Positions 11,601 through 19,582 of a stretch of 64,000 bases of DNA are shown piece after piece. Source of the DNA: Undaria pinnatifida (Eukaryota; Sar; Phaeophyceae; Laminariales; Alariaceae); NCBI GenBank assembly GCA_012845835.1, contig JABAKD010000019.1, forward strand, positions 12,169,344-12,233,343, given 5' to 3'. The notes below the pieces were generated by a model that was given only the letters and a program-made list of their open reading frames with translations, did no database searches and was not told where the DNA came from. Position 1 is the first letter of the stretch. Every line of letters begins with the position of its first letter. Made by a program: the position numbers and the translations under genes.

Positions 11601-13611
11601 AGGTTGGTGCTCCTCTATCATACCGCCATAGCATGTACCATGCCGCTGTCTGTTGCCTCTGATCAACCAACCGTTCAGCAAGACCGTACATCAGTGCAGG
11701 CACCATCACGCTGCGCGCGTGCCGTACGAAACCAACCGTTCAGCAGGACCGCGCATCAGTGCGGCACCATCACGCTGCGCGCGTGCCGAACATTTCCGTT
11801 TCGTTGCACTTCCGACACGTCTCCACCAAACCGAGCCGGGGCGAAATGGCCGATGCTGAAATCGTGATTTTTTTATTCTTATTTTCATGAAAGTCTCAAA
11901 GATGTACAAGTCAGAAAGTTCGAGGACACACCTCGGTCAAGGACATGTCCTGCTGGACCTGATTGGCGGCCATCTGGAGCAACGCCGGCACGCTCGCCGC
12001 GGGGATGCTCTCTTCCTGCCCCCCTGCCTCCAGCTCTTGCCATTCCTTCACGGGACCAGGGAGGGAAGAGAGGAGGAACAACGCGCGGGCGACAGCAAAA
12101 ATAGCGGGGTTGAGATGGCGAAAACAAGAGCTGAAGAAGCAAGAAGCAGAAGTGCACGCACAAACACATGCGAACGCACACACAGCCACACACGCAATGC
12201 ACATACACATGAGGTGAAGAGAACTCCGTTTTCATGAGTTGAAGCAAAATGTTCGGCTGGATACCGAGGGAGGGACAGAGGGAGGGACGTCTCGACGATA
12301 TACATTTCGAATTGTCGATATTCGTCCACTAGTGGTCCCTCTATGCTGCAGGTATGTGCCAGCCGGAAACACCGCCCCTATAGCGGCAACCGGCGCTACT
12401 CGGCATGCCTCTACTACTGGCTGTTAAAATCTGTGCCCAGCGATGTCGCAGGCGCTATAGCGGGTCAATGGCACTACTCAACCAGCACTATAGAGAGACT
12501 CCACTGTATTTCGACATCATCGACACTTCGATGCGATTTTCAACACCAAGGCCATCTCCTATAAGACATATCTGAATCCAAAAATGTACGTTTTCCGATC
12601 GCAAAAACCGCTTTGCAACCCTTGAAGATCCGAAACTGGTGATTTTTCAGGGGTCACGTTCAGATATATCTTTTTCGGGGCGGTCCCCACCCAACAATGG
12701 GGGTTCAGTTTCGGATAAAATCGTATCCGAAAATGGCGTCCGGATTTGAAAGCATCACGGGTTTCCATAGGTCGTGAGAGGCAACAAGGCTTAGCGTGGT
12801 AACAAGCCGAGGACAGCAGTAGTTAACGAGACGCATCTGCTGAGCGAGCAACACAGATTATAGGAGGTGTACTCGACGAGCTGCTGCTGCTGTGTCCCGC
12901 GACCCACTCGCATACACCTCGGGCATCACCGCGAGCCGATGGGGTCGGATGGTGATGGTGCCTTTCACAAGAGCCTTGCCACTTTCGTCGAAGTCATCAT
13001 TGCCGCATTCGCCAAACTCAACACACACAGTTGTCGAGGACGGCGACAGGCGCCGTCTGCGACATGTCGTCGTTGTTGAGGCTCGAGATCGACGAGAGCG
13101 AGGGGGAAGATAACCCTCGTCGCGTGAAAGGCACACGGCGTGTTTTCCCTCGCCCCACCCACAAAGCACTATCTGCGTAAAAGCTGACATGTTCTGGTGC
13201 GGGAAACTTGAACGAGTGCGCAGTCAAGCGATCGCTGTTGTTGATGATTTCGTGAGAACTCTGCCAAAAAACAAGCTGTAAAGTTCGGGTTTCATGATAA
13301 GGTCTGTCGTGCCGATTCGGCCCGTCTGGTTCTGCGATCCGAGAATGACTTTTTGGGGGGGATTCAGAAACGACACTATAAGAGATGGCCCAACTACCGT
13401 AATCTTAACTAAAATAACTGAAATAGCAAACGAAGTTCAATAACCTGCATGAACTGCTGCACGGGACGACCGCGGTCAAAGCGAAATCAAGAAAATAATA
13501 AAACAAGAACACAAGAAACCAGAAGCAGGGGGGGCTGACCTGCTCTGCCTCCCTCTGTGCAGCCTCGAGCCTTCTCCCCTCTATCCCTTCCGCGTCGATG
13601 TCTGCCACCGC
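903..13611 (-). CDS. HELLS: SNF2-family chromatin remodelling ATPase, HELLS/LSH/DDM1 type (partial, 13 exons in window)
   Basis: A minus-strand gene whose exons run from 13,611 down to 903 and continue beyond the left edge. Proteins of this family use ATP to move nucleosomes and support DNA methylation and heterochromatin in the nucleus. Spliced in order, the 13 exons give 632 codons with no phase conflict: an N-terminal helical region, an acidic/basic linker, then ATPase motifs I (DEMGLGKT), Ia ([13 protein letters not shown]), II (DEGQ), III ([10 protein letters not shown]), and the [10 protein letters not shown] and [10 protein letters not shown] blocks at the inter-lobe junction. PVVVTSYE followed by [12 protein letters not shown] and [10 protein letters not shown] point to LSH/HELLS rather than ISWI or CHD. 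Helicase lobe 2 is missing because of the window edge. Odd points: motif II ends in Q instead of H, and introns contain partial copies of several exons. The true 5' end is not established. Confidence 0.88.
1081..1160. repeat. 20-bp tandem repeat, four copies
   Basis: Four copies of ACATCGGGAGGGAGTAGTAT just upstream (in gene sense) of an SNF2 exon acceptor. Confidence 0.95.
1176..1262 (-). repeat. Dispersed poly-C-linked repeat, copy 1
   Basis: Diverged minus-strand copy of a family also at 5,155, 9,218, 9,843, 44,245, 53,825, 55,285 and 55,405. It shares the GGGATGCGAGGGTCTATGGT block and a flanking C-run. Confidence 0.65.
2277..2437 (-). CDS. Possible extra basic exon of the SNF2 gene, or transposon remnant (approximate borders)
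   Basis: An open frame between two SNF2 exons reads [20 protein letters not shown], then [12 protein letters not shown] and an acidic stretch, with a possible GAG/GTGGGG donor near 2,277. HELLS has a basic insert at this point, so it may be an exon. The PKCLSRWL part also resembles a transposase helix-turn-helix, and no clean acceptor in phase 0 was found. Flanking exons join in frame without it. Confidence 0.25.
2626..2790 (-). CDS. HELLS: SNF2 gene, exon with [13 protein letters not shown] (55 codons)
   Basis: Encodes [17 protein letters not shown], then [20 protein letters not shown], the conserved start of the inter-lobe region; [10 protein letters not shown] is a strong LSH/HELLS match. 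Borders are TTTCAG and CTG/GTACG, phase 0. Confidence 0.94.
2828..3200. repeat. G-rich (GGGGACAG)n then (AACCAAA)n low-complexity tract
   Basis: Intronic. A strongly G-rich minisatellite (2,828-3,050) is followed by an A-rich CCAAA tract. No coding potential. Confidence 0.85.
3368..3470 (+). repeat. Dispersed CTGTGAGATCGAAG repeat, copy 1
   Basis: Shares the CAGCTGTGAG...TCGA...TTTGCAAGCTGxGTG...GATACT pattern with about ten other copies (22.5, 22.7, 25.1, 27.0, 27.7, 32.8, 51.9, 54.2, 56.9 and 61.7 kb). Confidence 0.7.
3899..3951. repeat. Inverted repeat with TTGTCGGAGGGC arms
   Basis: TTGTCGGAGGGC and its reverse complement are separated by about 25 bp. The same TTGTCGGAGGGCAA sequence forms the 3' end of the LINE-like insertion at 38,019-38,895, so this may be a remnant of that family's 3' end. 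Confidence 0.6.
4031..4071 (-). pseudogene. Partial duplicate (echo) of the SNF2 exon 4,262-4,357
   Basis: The 3' third of the exon (VDEQxHSxIVSK) is repeated downstream with about five changes, and runs straight into a stop instead of a splice donor. Not usable as an exon. Confidence 0.85.
4262..4357 (-). CDS. HELLS: SNF2 gene, exon after motif III (32 codons)
   Basis: Encodes [20 protein letters not shown] and [12 protein letters not shown], corresponding to the FESWFD region of HELLS/DDM1. Borders are CCAG and AAG/GTATG, phase 0. A partial copy of its last third lies downstream at 4,031-4,071. Confidence 0.92.
5155..5305 (+). repeat. Dispersed poly-C-linked repeat, copy 2
   Basis: Full-length copy: CTTCACGCGACTCGCCGGAC, a middle block GATGCGAGGGTCTATCGTCA, then GGGTACCCCCCCC. 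Closest relative is at 53,825. Confidence 0.75.
5318..5542 (-). CDS. HELLS: SNF2 gene, exon with motifs II and III (75 codons)
   Basis: Encodes [20 protein letters not shown], then [20 protein letters not shown] and [11 protein letters not shown]. The Walker B box reads DEGQ where LSH proteins usually have DEGH; a Q at this place is known in the INO80/SWR1 branch (DEAQ). Borders are GCAG and TCG/GTGAGG, phase 0. Confidence 0.94.
5633..5692. repeat. (ACAG)n microsatellite
   Basis: About 15 perfect tetranucleotide repeats in an SNF2 intron. Confidence 0.95.
5877..5955 (-). CDS. HELLS: SNF2 gene, exon with PVVVTSYE block (79 nt)
   Basis: Encodes [20 protein letters not shown] then VVTSYE, the segment between motifs Ia and II (family form: FPVVVTSFE). 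Enters by completing an Arg codon and leaves in phase 0 at GAG/GTGGGA. Confidence 0.92.
6116..6270 (-). CDS. HELLS: SNF2 gene, exon with motif Ia (155 nt)
   Basis: Encodes [38 protein letters not shown] and [11 protein letters not shown], the motif Ia block typical of LSH/HELLS. The donor is CACAG/GTGCG in phase 2. A C-run starts in the intron about 40 bp downstream. A damaged copy of its 5' part lies at 6,408-6,492. Confidence 0.93.
6408..6492 (-). pseudogene. Partial duplicate (echo) of the SNF2 motif Ia exon
   Basis: Repeats the 5' part of exon 6,116-6,270 including an AG before it ([20 protein letters not shown]), then ends in a stop after APPATF. It sits upstream of the true exon in the same intron; splicing into it would truncate the protein. 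Confidence 0.85.
6700..6828 (-). CDS. HELLS: SNF2 gene, exon with Walker A / motif I (43 codons)
   Basis: Encodes [20 protein letters not shown] (Q-motif region) and [15 protein letters not shown], the ATP-binding loop with the catalytic Lys. Borders are TTCCAG and CAG/GTACGG, phase 0 at both ends. Confidence 0.93.
7110..7165 (-). pseudogene. Partial duplicate (echo) of the SNF2 Walker A exon 5' end
   Basis: Minus strand reads PANLLGGSI against PANLVGGSL of the real exon, then diverges before the ATP-binding loop. Further decayed copies of the same junction lie near 6,870, 7,450 and 7,505, each next to a GCAA...AAGAAA...CATCAGG block. Confidence 0.75.
7174..7425 (+). mobile_element. MITE-like repeat with AGATCATGATCT ends, copy 1
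   Basis: About 250-bp element shared with 56,186-56,449 (same strand) and with inverted copies at 7,650-7,925 and 54,905-55,112. The ends are weak inverted repeats: CACCTC...AGATCACCGAT at the left and AGATCATGATCTG...GGTG at the right. No coding capacity. Confidence 0.65.
7650..7925 (-). mobile_element. MITE-like repeat with AGATCATGATCT ends, inverted copy
   Basis: Diverged inverted copy of the 7,174-7,425 element, recognised by GTACAGGTCC...CCCGGGAGCTTGTGCTAGA and GATCGTCAGGTGGGGATCGA. The two copies make a loose palindrome within one SNF2 intron. Confidence 0.55.
8075..8195 (-). CDS. HELLS: SNF2 gene, linker exon (121 nt)
   Basis: Reads [20 protein letters not shown], then a charged helix [20 protein letters not shown]. 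It enters in phase 2 and leaves in phase 0 at CGACAG/GTGTGT, joining the ATPase lobe exon exactly. The first half is the third of three tandem copies of about 190 bp (8,132-8,600). Confidence 0.8.
8132..8600 (-). repeat. Three tandem copies of a SNF2 linker exon plus flanking GGGT tract
   Basis: Unit of about 190 bp at 8,132, 8,329 and 8,520. Each includes a coding block GQAxSxAxxKME and a (GGGT)n stretch. Two copies keep splice borders and frame; the third (8,520-8,585) has lost its donor. Confidence 0.85.
8317..8391 (-). CDS. HELLS: SNF2 gene, duplicated linker exon, upstream copy (75 nt)
   Basis: Reads [20 protein letters not shown] then METAL. It has a CCAG acceptor and a GTATAA donor, phase 2 in and phase 2 out, 75 nt long. 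Inclusion or skipping therefore leaves the frame unchanged. It is a tandem copy of the first part of the next exon (8,075-8,195). Confidence 0.62.
8774..8934 (-). CDS. HELLS: SNF2 gene, acidic/basic linker exon (161 nt)
   Basis: Starts directly after TTTTCTTAG with [15 protein letters not shown], continues through an acidic run (NQDGEEEDG) into a basic one ([19 protein letters not shown]), and ends in phase 2 at GGCGG/GTGAGG. The basic segment could act as a nuclear localisation signal (inference). The leading ATG could serve as an alternative start. Confidence 0.75.
8990..9195. repeat. (TTGTG)n microsatellite with GGGTTGAG flanks
   Basis: About 20 GTTGT repeats at 9,045-9,150. Overlapping ORFs of NTTQH/TQHNT composition are artefacts. 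Confidence 0.95.
9218..9360 (-). repeat. Dispersed poly-C-linked repeat, copy 3
   Basis: Minus-strand copy containing the reverse complement of GGGATGCGATAGTCTATGGT and CGGTGAAAACCCGACGTGCT; the C-run side appears here as G-runs at 9,351-9,380. Confidence 0.75.
9823..9844. repeat. Poly-C run
   Basis: 22 consecutive C, directly before the start of a poly-C-linked repeat copy at 9,843-9,925. Confidence 0.95.
9843..9925 (+). repeat. Dispersed poly-C-linked repeat, copy 4 (short)
   Basis: GGTGAAACCCGACATGGTCC, CGGCAATGTAGGGATGCGAG and a CTACGGCCATGCAT block match the family core. Confidence 0.75.
10000..10341 (-). CDS. HELLS: SNF2 gene exon with helical [13 protein letters not shown] motif (up to 114 codons)
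   Basis: The downstream end reads [19 protein letters not shown], matching the conserved HELLS/DDM1 pre-ATPase helix (LLxKSNIYSKFL type). The donor is CAG/GTGAGG. The upstream part is a Gly/Ala-rich linker (about residues 10-85) in an open frame back to an AATAG acceptor. A shorter exon starting near 10,062 is possible, because the Gly-rich part comes from a simple CCCCCA repeat. Confidence 0.68.
10342..11931. other. SNF2 intron with low-complexity tracts
   Basis: Contains GGGG-rich sequence (10,380-10,480), AGTAGTGGT repeats (10,560-10,740), a 200-bp TCC/CTC pyrimidine tract (10,955-11,150) and a 68-bp direct duplication (11,665-11,790, CAACCGTTCAGCAxGACCG). The pyrimidine tract would encode Glu/Arg runs on the minus strand, but no splice borders with a consistent phase were found. 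Confidence 0.6.
11932..12045 (-). CDS. HELLS: SNF2 gene, N-terminal exon (38 codons)
   Basis: Encodes a stretch containing [20 protein letters not shown] and ends MSLTE before a GTGTGT donor. It is preceded by a long pyrimidine tract. The exact acceptor is uncertain: the AAG at 12,046 is used here because it keeps phase 0, and a slightly later acceptor is possible. No catalytic motif is expected in this region. Confidence 0.5.
12046..13539. other. SNF2 intron, no further exon supported
   Basis: A minus-strand ORF at 12,858-13,190 has mixed composition, but no family match and no splice-compatible borders that I could confirm. Otherwise unremarkable. Confidence 0.4.
13540..13611 (-). CDS. HELLS: SNF2 gene, probable N-terminal exon (24 codons)
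   Basis: Reads [20 protein letters not shown] and a few more residues, helical and charged, as expected for the N-terminal coil of HELLS/DDM1 proteins. It has a CAG acceptor and GTCAGC donor and is phase 0 at both ends, which fits the next exon. No start codon was identified, so an upstream exon may exist. This is the least certain exon after the one at 11,932. Confidence 0.5.
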
Positions 13612-16116
13612 CTGCGGTGAAGACGAGGGTTTCCCCCCCGGGAGCACCTGGCTCGTGAAAGGGGGGTGGGGGGGGGCTCAACCCTGTTAGAACTGGAAAC
13701 ATTAAGTAAGCCACAATCATTTAAGGCTGTTACTCTTTTAAGTCTCCTAGAACCTTGGTGCAGTTCTGAAGGGGTTCATATACTCATATTATGTATGGGA
13801 CGACAAAAGAGCCAATGTGACGAACGCACACAATCTGGAAAAAATATTCAACATAAACAAGCAGTCATTTGTATCGAAAAACAAAAATCTACGATACGCG
13901 CAGACGCGCATCACTGCACCAATAGTCTGTACTATACAGGTCTGTAAAACTGCTGCCTGTGATGGAGGCACGGTTTGCTGCTGGAGCTGCTCTGTGCAGG
14001 TTGCTGCTTGAGCTGCTCTGAAGACGGCAGTTCGGCTGGCTGCTGTGCACAAGCGTACATACACGGGCAATATTTCGGCTGCTGGATATCTCCGTACCAT
14101 TACGTTCGTGAAGACGCGCACGCACCGTTTCAAGTTGCTGCCTACCTGGGATTGAAGGCATTGTTCAATGACATGTAAGGAGTCGTGTCGATATCATAAA
14201 CGACTGGTACATACCGGGTACAGCGCATGCATACCGGTAACCATTTGCAGCTAGGATAGCAGTGCCGGTACCGGTACGTCGGTACGTACACGTCACAAAG
14301 CTGAACACATTGGTGCCTGTTTCGTACACAGCAGAATATTACAGCAGTACGTATGATACTCGTACGGCCTTTGCAGGTGCCCGGCACATATACCGGTACG
14401 CTTCGGGTCTATCTCTTCAGCTGATAAGCTCTGCATATACTTCGACGCGTCGTACCTACCGATATGGTATTACTCTAAACACGACTGCGATTACAAGGTA
14501 CAGCGCCAGGGTATCTGTCATCATAGTGCTCGCTGTCCTCCTGGGCATGCGAGGCAGCTTGAGACCAAAAGGAGAGGGGTACTGCTTGTGCAGGAGTAGC
14601 CTCGTATGCACGAGGAGCTTTCAGTGCGCCATATTACAAATTGCAATAAATTTGAAGCAAATTCGCCTAAAAAATCTGCAGATTTGCAGTGAAAACGAGC
14701 CAAAACAAATACCGCAGAATCAGCAGGTACTCGAAACATTGTCGTACGACAGAGCCTCTTTCTATCGACCCATGGTGGATACAGCAGCACAGCAGCATCG
14801 GAGTGGGAAACGACATGCTTCACGGCTCTCTCACCTCGGTCTTGGTGCATCCTGCACCGTGCCCGCTCCCCACTGTCAGTGCTGCTGTGCGCGTCATGAT
14901 GGTTGGGCAAGGATCCACCGACCTCCCAAAATTGATACCAACCGCGCGCCAAATATCACGTGTGAAAAAACGAGGTATCAAGACGCCGTCCGTTCACCAC
15001 GTGTACTCCGTGGTTGCCGATTCGAACACCACCAGTTTGTTCTTCGATAGCACAACAGTTCGATGCTGCGAAGTTGAAGCAGACTGGGCCAAGGGTCTCT
15101 CTGAGAGGACGGCAAGACACAACCACAATGTTGGGGGTGATTCTGCTGAATTTCAAATTTGACTGTGTTCCATTTTTTGTTGGAGGCATATTTTTGCGGG
15201 GTAATTTTCCTCTTTCCCCTGGTTCCACCGCACTTCTCGGCGTAGAATGTTCTAACTGTGTACCACACGCAGTTGCTGCGACAGGAGTGAGACGAGCATG
15301 GCAACTATGTTACCTCGATGCTGGAGGACAGAGGAGGTGAACAGGTGGCGCAATAAATCGAAGCTTGCAATACACGGCATTGAAGGCGTTGGAGACTTAG
15401 TCCTCTGCTAAAAAAGGATTCGGCCCATGTTTTTTTTCGAAATTTAAATTTGGACGAGTATCCGTTCTTGTCTTCCCGGAGAACACTGCCCGACGCGCTG
15501 GGCGAAGAGACTGCTCTGCATGCGGACCCAGGGACGCTTTCTTCGAGTTTACATTGATTCAGGTGGTACATGCATAGGACGCGTAGACGAGAGTTCGAAC
15601 GCATCCAAAGAACTCTACGTATTTGTAGAGTCTGCACCTTCCTGCCGCATGACAGGCCGTATACCGGGCTTCTTGGGCACCAAACAACACACACACCGAA
15701 GATCATCCACAACAGGGCGCAATAAGCGATACGCACGCGAAGCCGACAAGAGGGGCGACAAAGCCCATAGACGCCATGGTACCATAGAGTGCTGCTGCGA
15801 GATCAGTAGCAGTACACAAGACGATTGCAAAAGCGGAGCCCGCGAATGGTGGCTGTGGCGATCGCGGGTGGCAGTCAAAATTCAAAATTCAACATCAGGA
15901 TGGCTGTATAGCCCTGTTGGATCGACCCGCATGGACGCGAACGATTTTTCGGAGCCCTTTTTTCCCACCGTGAAGATGCTGACCAATCTTCGGGCAGTCT
16001 GTTATTAATAGTGATCTGTTCCCACCACCGTACGTAATGAAGGCGCACTCTGACCGCCGTATATTCTATAGCCACAGAAATGGTATCTCTCTGGTAGGAA
16101 GAAGAATCGGGATGGG
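13612..16116. other. Intergenic, no gene supported
   Basis: ORFs up to 262 codons occur on both strands but overlap, lack conserved motifs and include alternating GTACCGGTA tracts (14,205-14,400). A minus-strand hydrophobic ORF (15,703-15,885) is not supported by splice signals. Upstream exons or the promoter of the SNF2 gene could lie at the left end. Confidence 0.4.
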
Positions 16117-16232
16117 CACTATTTACGGAGGACAATAGTAAATAGGACCAAATATTGTTAGTAAAAATATATGAATATATAGGTTTTTGTTTTCACCGTA
16201 GGTCCTATTTACTAGGGTCCCCCGTAATAGTG
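16117..16232. mobile_element. Miniature inverted-repeat element (116 bp)
   Basis: 33-bp near-perfect terminal inverted repeats: CACTATTTACGGAGGAC...AGTAAATAGGACC at 16,117-16,149 and its reverse complement at 16,201-16,232 (one gap, three mismatches), around an AT-rich centre. No target duplication is visible. It could fold into a long hairpin if transcribed. Confidence 0.8.
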
Positions 16233-17045
16233 GGTGGTGCGTTGTGCTGCTGATGACGTTGGGTAGAAAGAACCTATTTTGGATGTCAAACCTGGCGAAA
16301 CTCGTCCTCCTGTCTTGTTAGAGAATAGCACCCGAGCTCCGTTCGCGGGAGGCTTGTCGGCATTGAAAGCTGTCGGCGGCGACCTACCAAAGGGGCAAGG
16401 GGGCGACGCCAACCCACGTGGCGAGACAAAAACGTTTGGAGACTACGACCAGTTCCGCCCAGACCTGTGAGGCTGTTGGGAGCGAACACTGACGACGGCA
16501 ATAGAGGAGAGGAAAATACCGGCATATCTACGTACAGTAGCCCGATATCCACATCAACACACGTCAAGACGGCGACCAGCTCCGCCCGTCTGGGTTGTTG
16601 TTGAGGGCGGGGACTGACGACGGCGATACAGCAGAGAAGCAGACCGTCAGCATCGAACTTGATGGCGACAACAAAACCCAAAGACGGGGGCCAGGCCTCC
16701 ATCTGGAGGCTCGTTGACGACGGATGCAGGCGCCGACAACCGACTCTACGGGAAAACGGGGACCAGGCTTCCCCACCCAGGGGGTCGTGGACGACGGCAG
16801 CAGCAGGCACTAGCAATCGATCTCGGGAGTCCGCAGCCAACGCTTTGGACAATGAGCCTGTCGTCGTCTGTGTTTCTTCTTCAACCCACCGTCAGTGGGA
16901 AATCGAGGAGTTCGACGCGCTTTGCGAGGAAATCGTCACCACTTCCCGAAATATGAAGCGGATTTTGAACATGTGACAGACGTGTGCTACGTACGGTAGA
17001 GCAGGTAGCACAATAAAACAACGAGATATCATATAACCATTTTTC
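16233..17045. other. Intergenic, diverged GACGACGGC repeats
   Basis: Loose direct repeats built on CTGACGACGGCxATA...CGACCAGCTCCGCCC keep long frames open on the minus strand (188-codon ORF). No family match. Confidence 0.4.
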
Positions 17046-17048
17046 TTA

Positions 17049-17855
17049 GGCCATTTCTTACGCAGTCGGATTCCGCCAGTCGAAAACGGCCCTTTTCGAC
17101 TGGACTTTTTTTCGACTGGACTTTTTTTCGACTGGATTCTTCTGGTCCTTCTTCTTATCGTCAGTCGAGTTGGTTTTATAGTTTTTGTGCTCTTCCTAGA
17201 GGCGGTTGGTGTGAGGGAGTACTGCTGTACAGCAGGCGAAATCGGTTGGCAGCTCTGTGCTTCGCGCTGTCTCCGCGAGCAACGGCTCGACGAACCTTCG
17301 TCCCAGCGAGTTGGTGGCTTTGGGCTTAGCCGCAAGCCGCCAAAGCTACGTTCGTGGAGTTGCACTCAGCCGAGAGCCGCCAAAGCCACAGCAGGCGCAG
17401 CCGTTGTTGGCAGCATGGGATCGAGACCGCGCGCTGCTGCCGTCGTCGTGTGATACACGCTGCTGGCGAGCGGAACTAGGAATGCGCCACGCTGACTTGC
17501 TGCGAGAAGCAACAGCAGGGATAGCGAAGCCAGCGTCAGCGCCTTGTATGATACTGCAGTGTGGTACCTGGTATGGGTGTGTGGTCGTGTGGCCGTGTGG
17601 GTGTGTGTTTGGTGGTGGGATGGGCGATGCGATCGGTTCAAAAAACACGTGTAAAACTTTTTCGACTGAGTTTTTCGACTGGATCCAGTCGAAAAAGTCG
17701 AGTTTTTCGACTGGATCCGCCAGTCGGAATTCTCAGTCGAAAAAAGTTGAGTCGAAAAAGCCCTTTTCCGACTGCGTAAGAGAGCCCGATTTGGGCTTCA
17801 GTCGAAAAAGAAAGGCCGTTTTCGACTGACAAATCCGACTGCATAAGAAATGGCC
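17049..17855. mobile_element. Non-autonomous PIF/Harbinger-like element (807 bp)
   Basis: Terminal inverted repeats begin GGCCATTTCTTAYGCAGTCG and are flanked on both sides by TTA (17,046-17,048 and 17,856-17,858), the 3-bp target duplication typical of PIF/Harbinger elements. Both arms are filled with a short satellite, TTTTTCGACTGGAC/T, in opposite orientation. The interior (17,170-17,640) has no transposase motif. A matching right end (TATAAGAAATGGCC) lies at 36,704-36,717. Confidence 0.85.
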
Positions 17856-17859
17856 TTAG

Positions 17860-18427
17860 GAGCCAGACAGGAGGGGCGGGTTACTACATCCTAACAAAAA
17901 AAGTAGTAAAAACACGCCATTTTCTCGATTCGTACAGAAAATCACAACGCTCCGTTTTTTTTTTGTCGTTTTGAGACCTTCCTAGGAGTGTGGCTCTCCG
18001 TCAGTTCTCCCTTTTTGCGGGTATCATAGAGGTACCACCCTTCTGTGTGGCTGATCACTTCTGGAGCTCTATACCTCTCCCAACAACCGATTTATTATGA
18101 CAAAAAAAAACTATTTTTTTTGTAGGCGACACATGCGACGCTATAGAGGTGCACCAAATCTTACATTATTAAACACTAATAAGCCATTGATATCACGTCA
18201 TTATCTTTCTAGCCATCCATGACGTAGCTTTCATTCATCCCCCCTCCACCCCTCCAACGCCCCCTCCTTCCCCACACCCCGCACGATCGCCTAGACCCAG
18301 CACCGCGCGTATAGTAGGCCCCTACATATATGATTAATACACGCGATCGAAAGACCACACACAGTTAGTGTTGCGAACATCAGCAGTGTCGACCAAGTCC
18401 TTGATTTTAATATGGTACAAGGGCTCC
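17860..18427. other. Intergenic; dispersed repeat near 18,160-18,330
   Basis: A diverged copy of a repeat also at 21,975-22,140 (shared CCATC...CGCCTAGACCYAGCACC and CGCGTATAG). No gene. Confidence 0.5.
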
Positions 18428-18459
18428 GCATGGGCGCCGGCATTCGCCGGCGCCCATGC
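18428..18459. other. Perfect 14-bp stem hairpin
   Basis: GCATGGGCGCCGGC and its exact reverse complement are separated by the 4-nt loop ATTC. It is GC-rich and stable, in otherwise gene-free DNA. Function unknown. Confidence 0.85.
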
Positions 18460-19325
18460 TTCGGGTAGGGCAGGGCAGCACTTCGACAACTTAATAAGGT
18501 GTAGCTGTCCGATTTGGCATGCATTGAACTTTAAAGTAATGCCAAGAGTTTAATACGAACATGGGATTATGAAAGTCATAATTTGACAGAAAAAAAACGT
18601 AATATTATACGGAGTACAACAAAGAAGGCAAGGATAGACGAAACACACTATGTTGAATGCGCCGTCAAGTAAAAGTTGGCGTCTATCAAACGAAAATACC
18701 GAAAATAGTATTATTGAGAACCTGCGTCGCCTCTAGGCGAAACGAAAGAGGCCTTGGCATTAATGAAGAGACTGCACTGCTGTCCCCGTGGCAATGGAGG
18801 TTCGAAGTCGACAGGATGCAAAGTCGGTTTGCATCAAACGTCGACATGGGGCCATGTCAGCCGGCGAGGTTTTGGAAGAAGATTGCTTTGTTTGTTATGT
18901 GAAGGCTGTCGCATTGATTGGTCTGCGCGGTTGCGGGCGAGGAGAAAAACGAAGAAGAGGAGGGCGATCTCTCGTTGCGTCGGCGTTGTCTAAGATAGGT
19001 GCGGGGGTGGCTTTGCTCGTACGGGAGGTTGGCGTAGCGCTTCTTCTCTGTTTTTTCTCGAGAAGGCGGGATATTTGTGTCTGCTATCTTTGCTTCGTGG
19101 GTGCTTTCACGTTGTCGAAATCGGACGCGTCCCCTCAATACATAATATCCGGAGTGTCTCTACCATGACGACTGCTGATGGTGCCGTGCGTATTTCCCAG
19201 AGACTGACATATTATTTACTGGTAGAAATAATCATATACCTTTCTTTGCAACCTTTTTTTTCTTCTTCATCCCATTTATCATCCCCGCACCATTCTCGCG
19301 CTCCCTCTCAGTACTAACTCAGATC
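18460..19325. other. Intergenic, no gene supported
   Basis: A 126-codon plus ORF (18,788-19,168) overlaps other open frames and shows no recognisable domain. Confidence 0.35.
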
Positions 19326-19511
19326 CGGGGTCACATAGCGGGCCCTCCTCCCTCCCTCCCCACTTCGGCACGTGCCTTCATTTTTACCGCGAGGAGAATC
19401 GAGCATTTTCTTCCCTCGTCGACTCGCGTCGATTTGTACCTAGCAGGCGCTCTCAGCAGTTGATCTCCTTTTTTTATTGCATTTTTGCAAATTAGGTCAT
19501 ATTCATCGTGG

Positions 19512-19582
19512 TGGGTGTCGAACTCAAGGACAACCAAAAGTTGGAGGTATTCGAGGGTAAAACCACTAGACCACCGGGGCGG
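19512..19582 (-). mobile_element. tRNA-derived SINE head, copy 1
   Basis: On the minus strand an A-box-like GGTGGTCTAGTGG and a B-box-like GAGTTCGACACCC are spaced as in a tRNA, but the acceptor stem does not close and no 3' CCA context exists. A second copy with the same CCCCGGYGGTCTAxTGG head lies at 54,541-54,608. Probably a SINE head, not a functional tRNA gene. Confidence 0.6.

Noticed and set aside
14262-15050. 262-codon plus-strand ORF
   Set aside because: Starts in GTACCGGTA repeats, overlaps equally long frames on the other strand and shows no motif.
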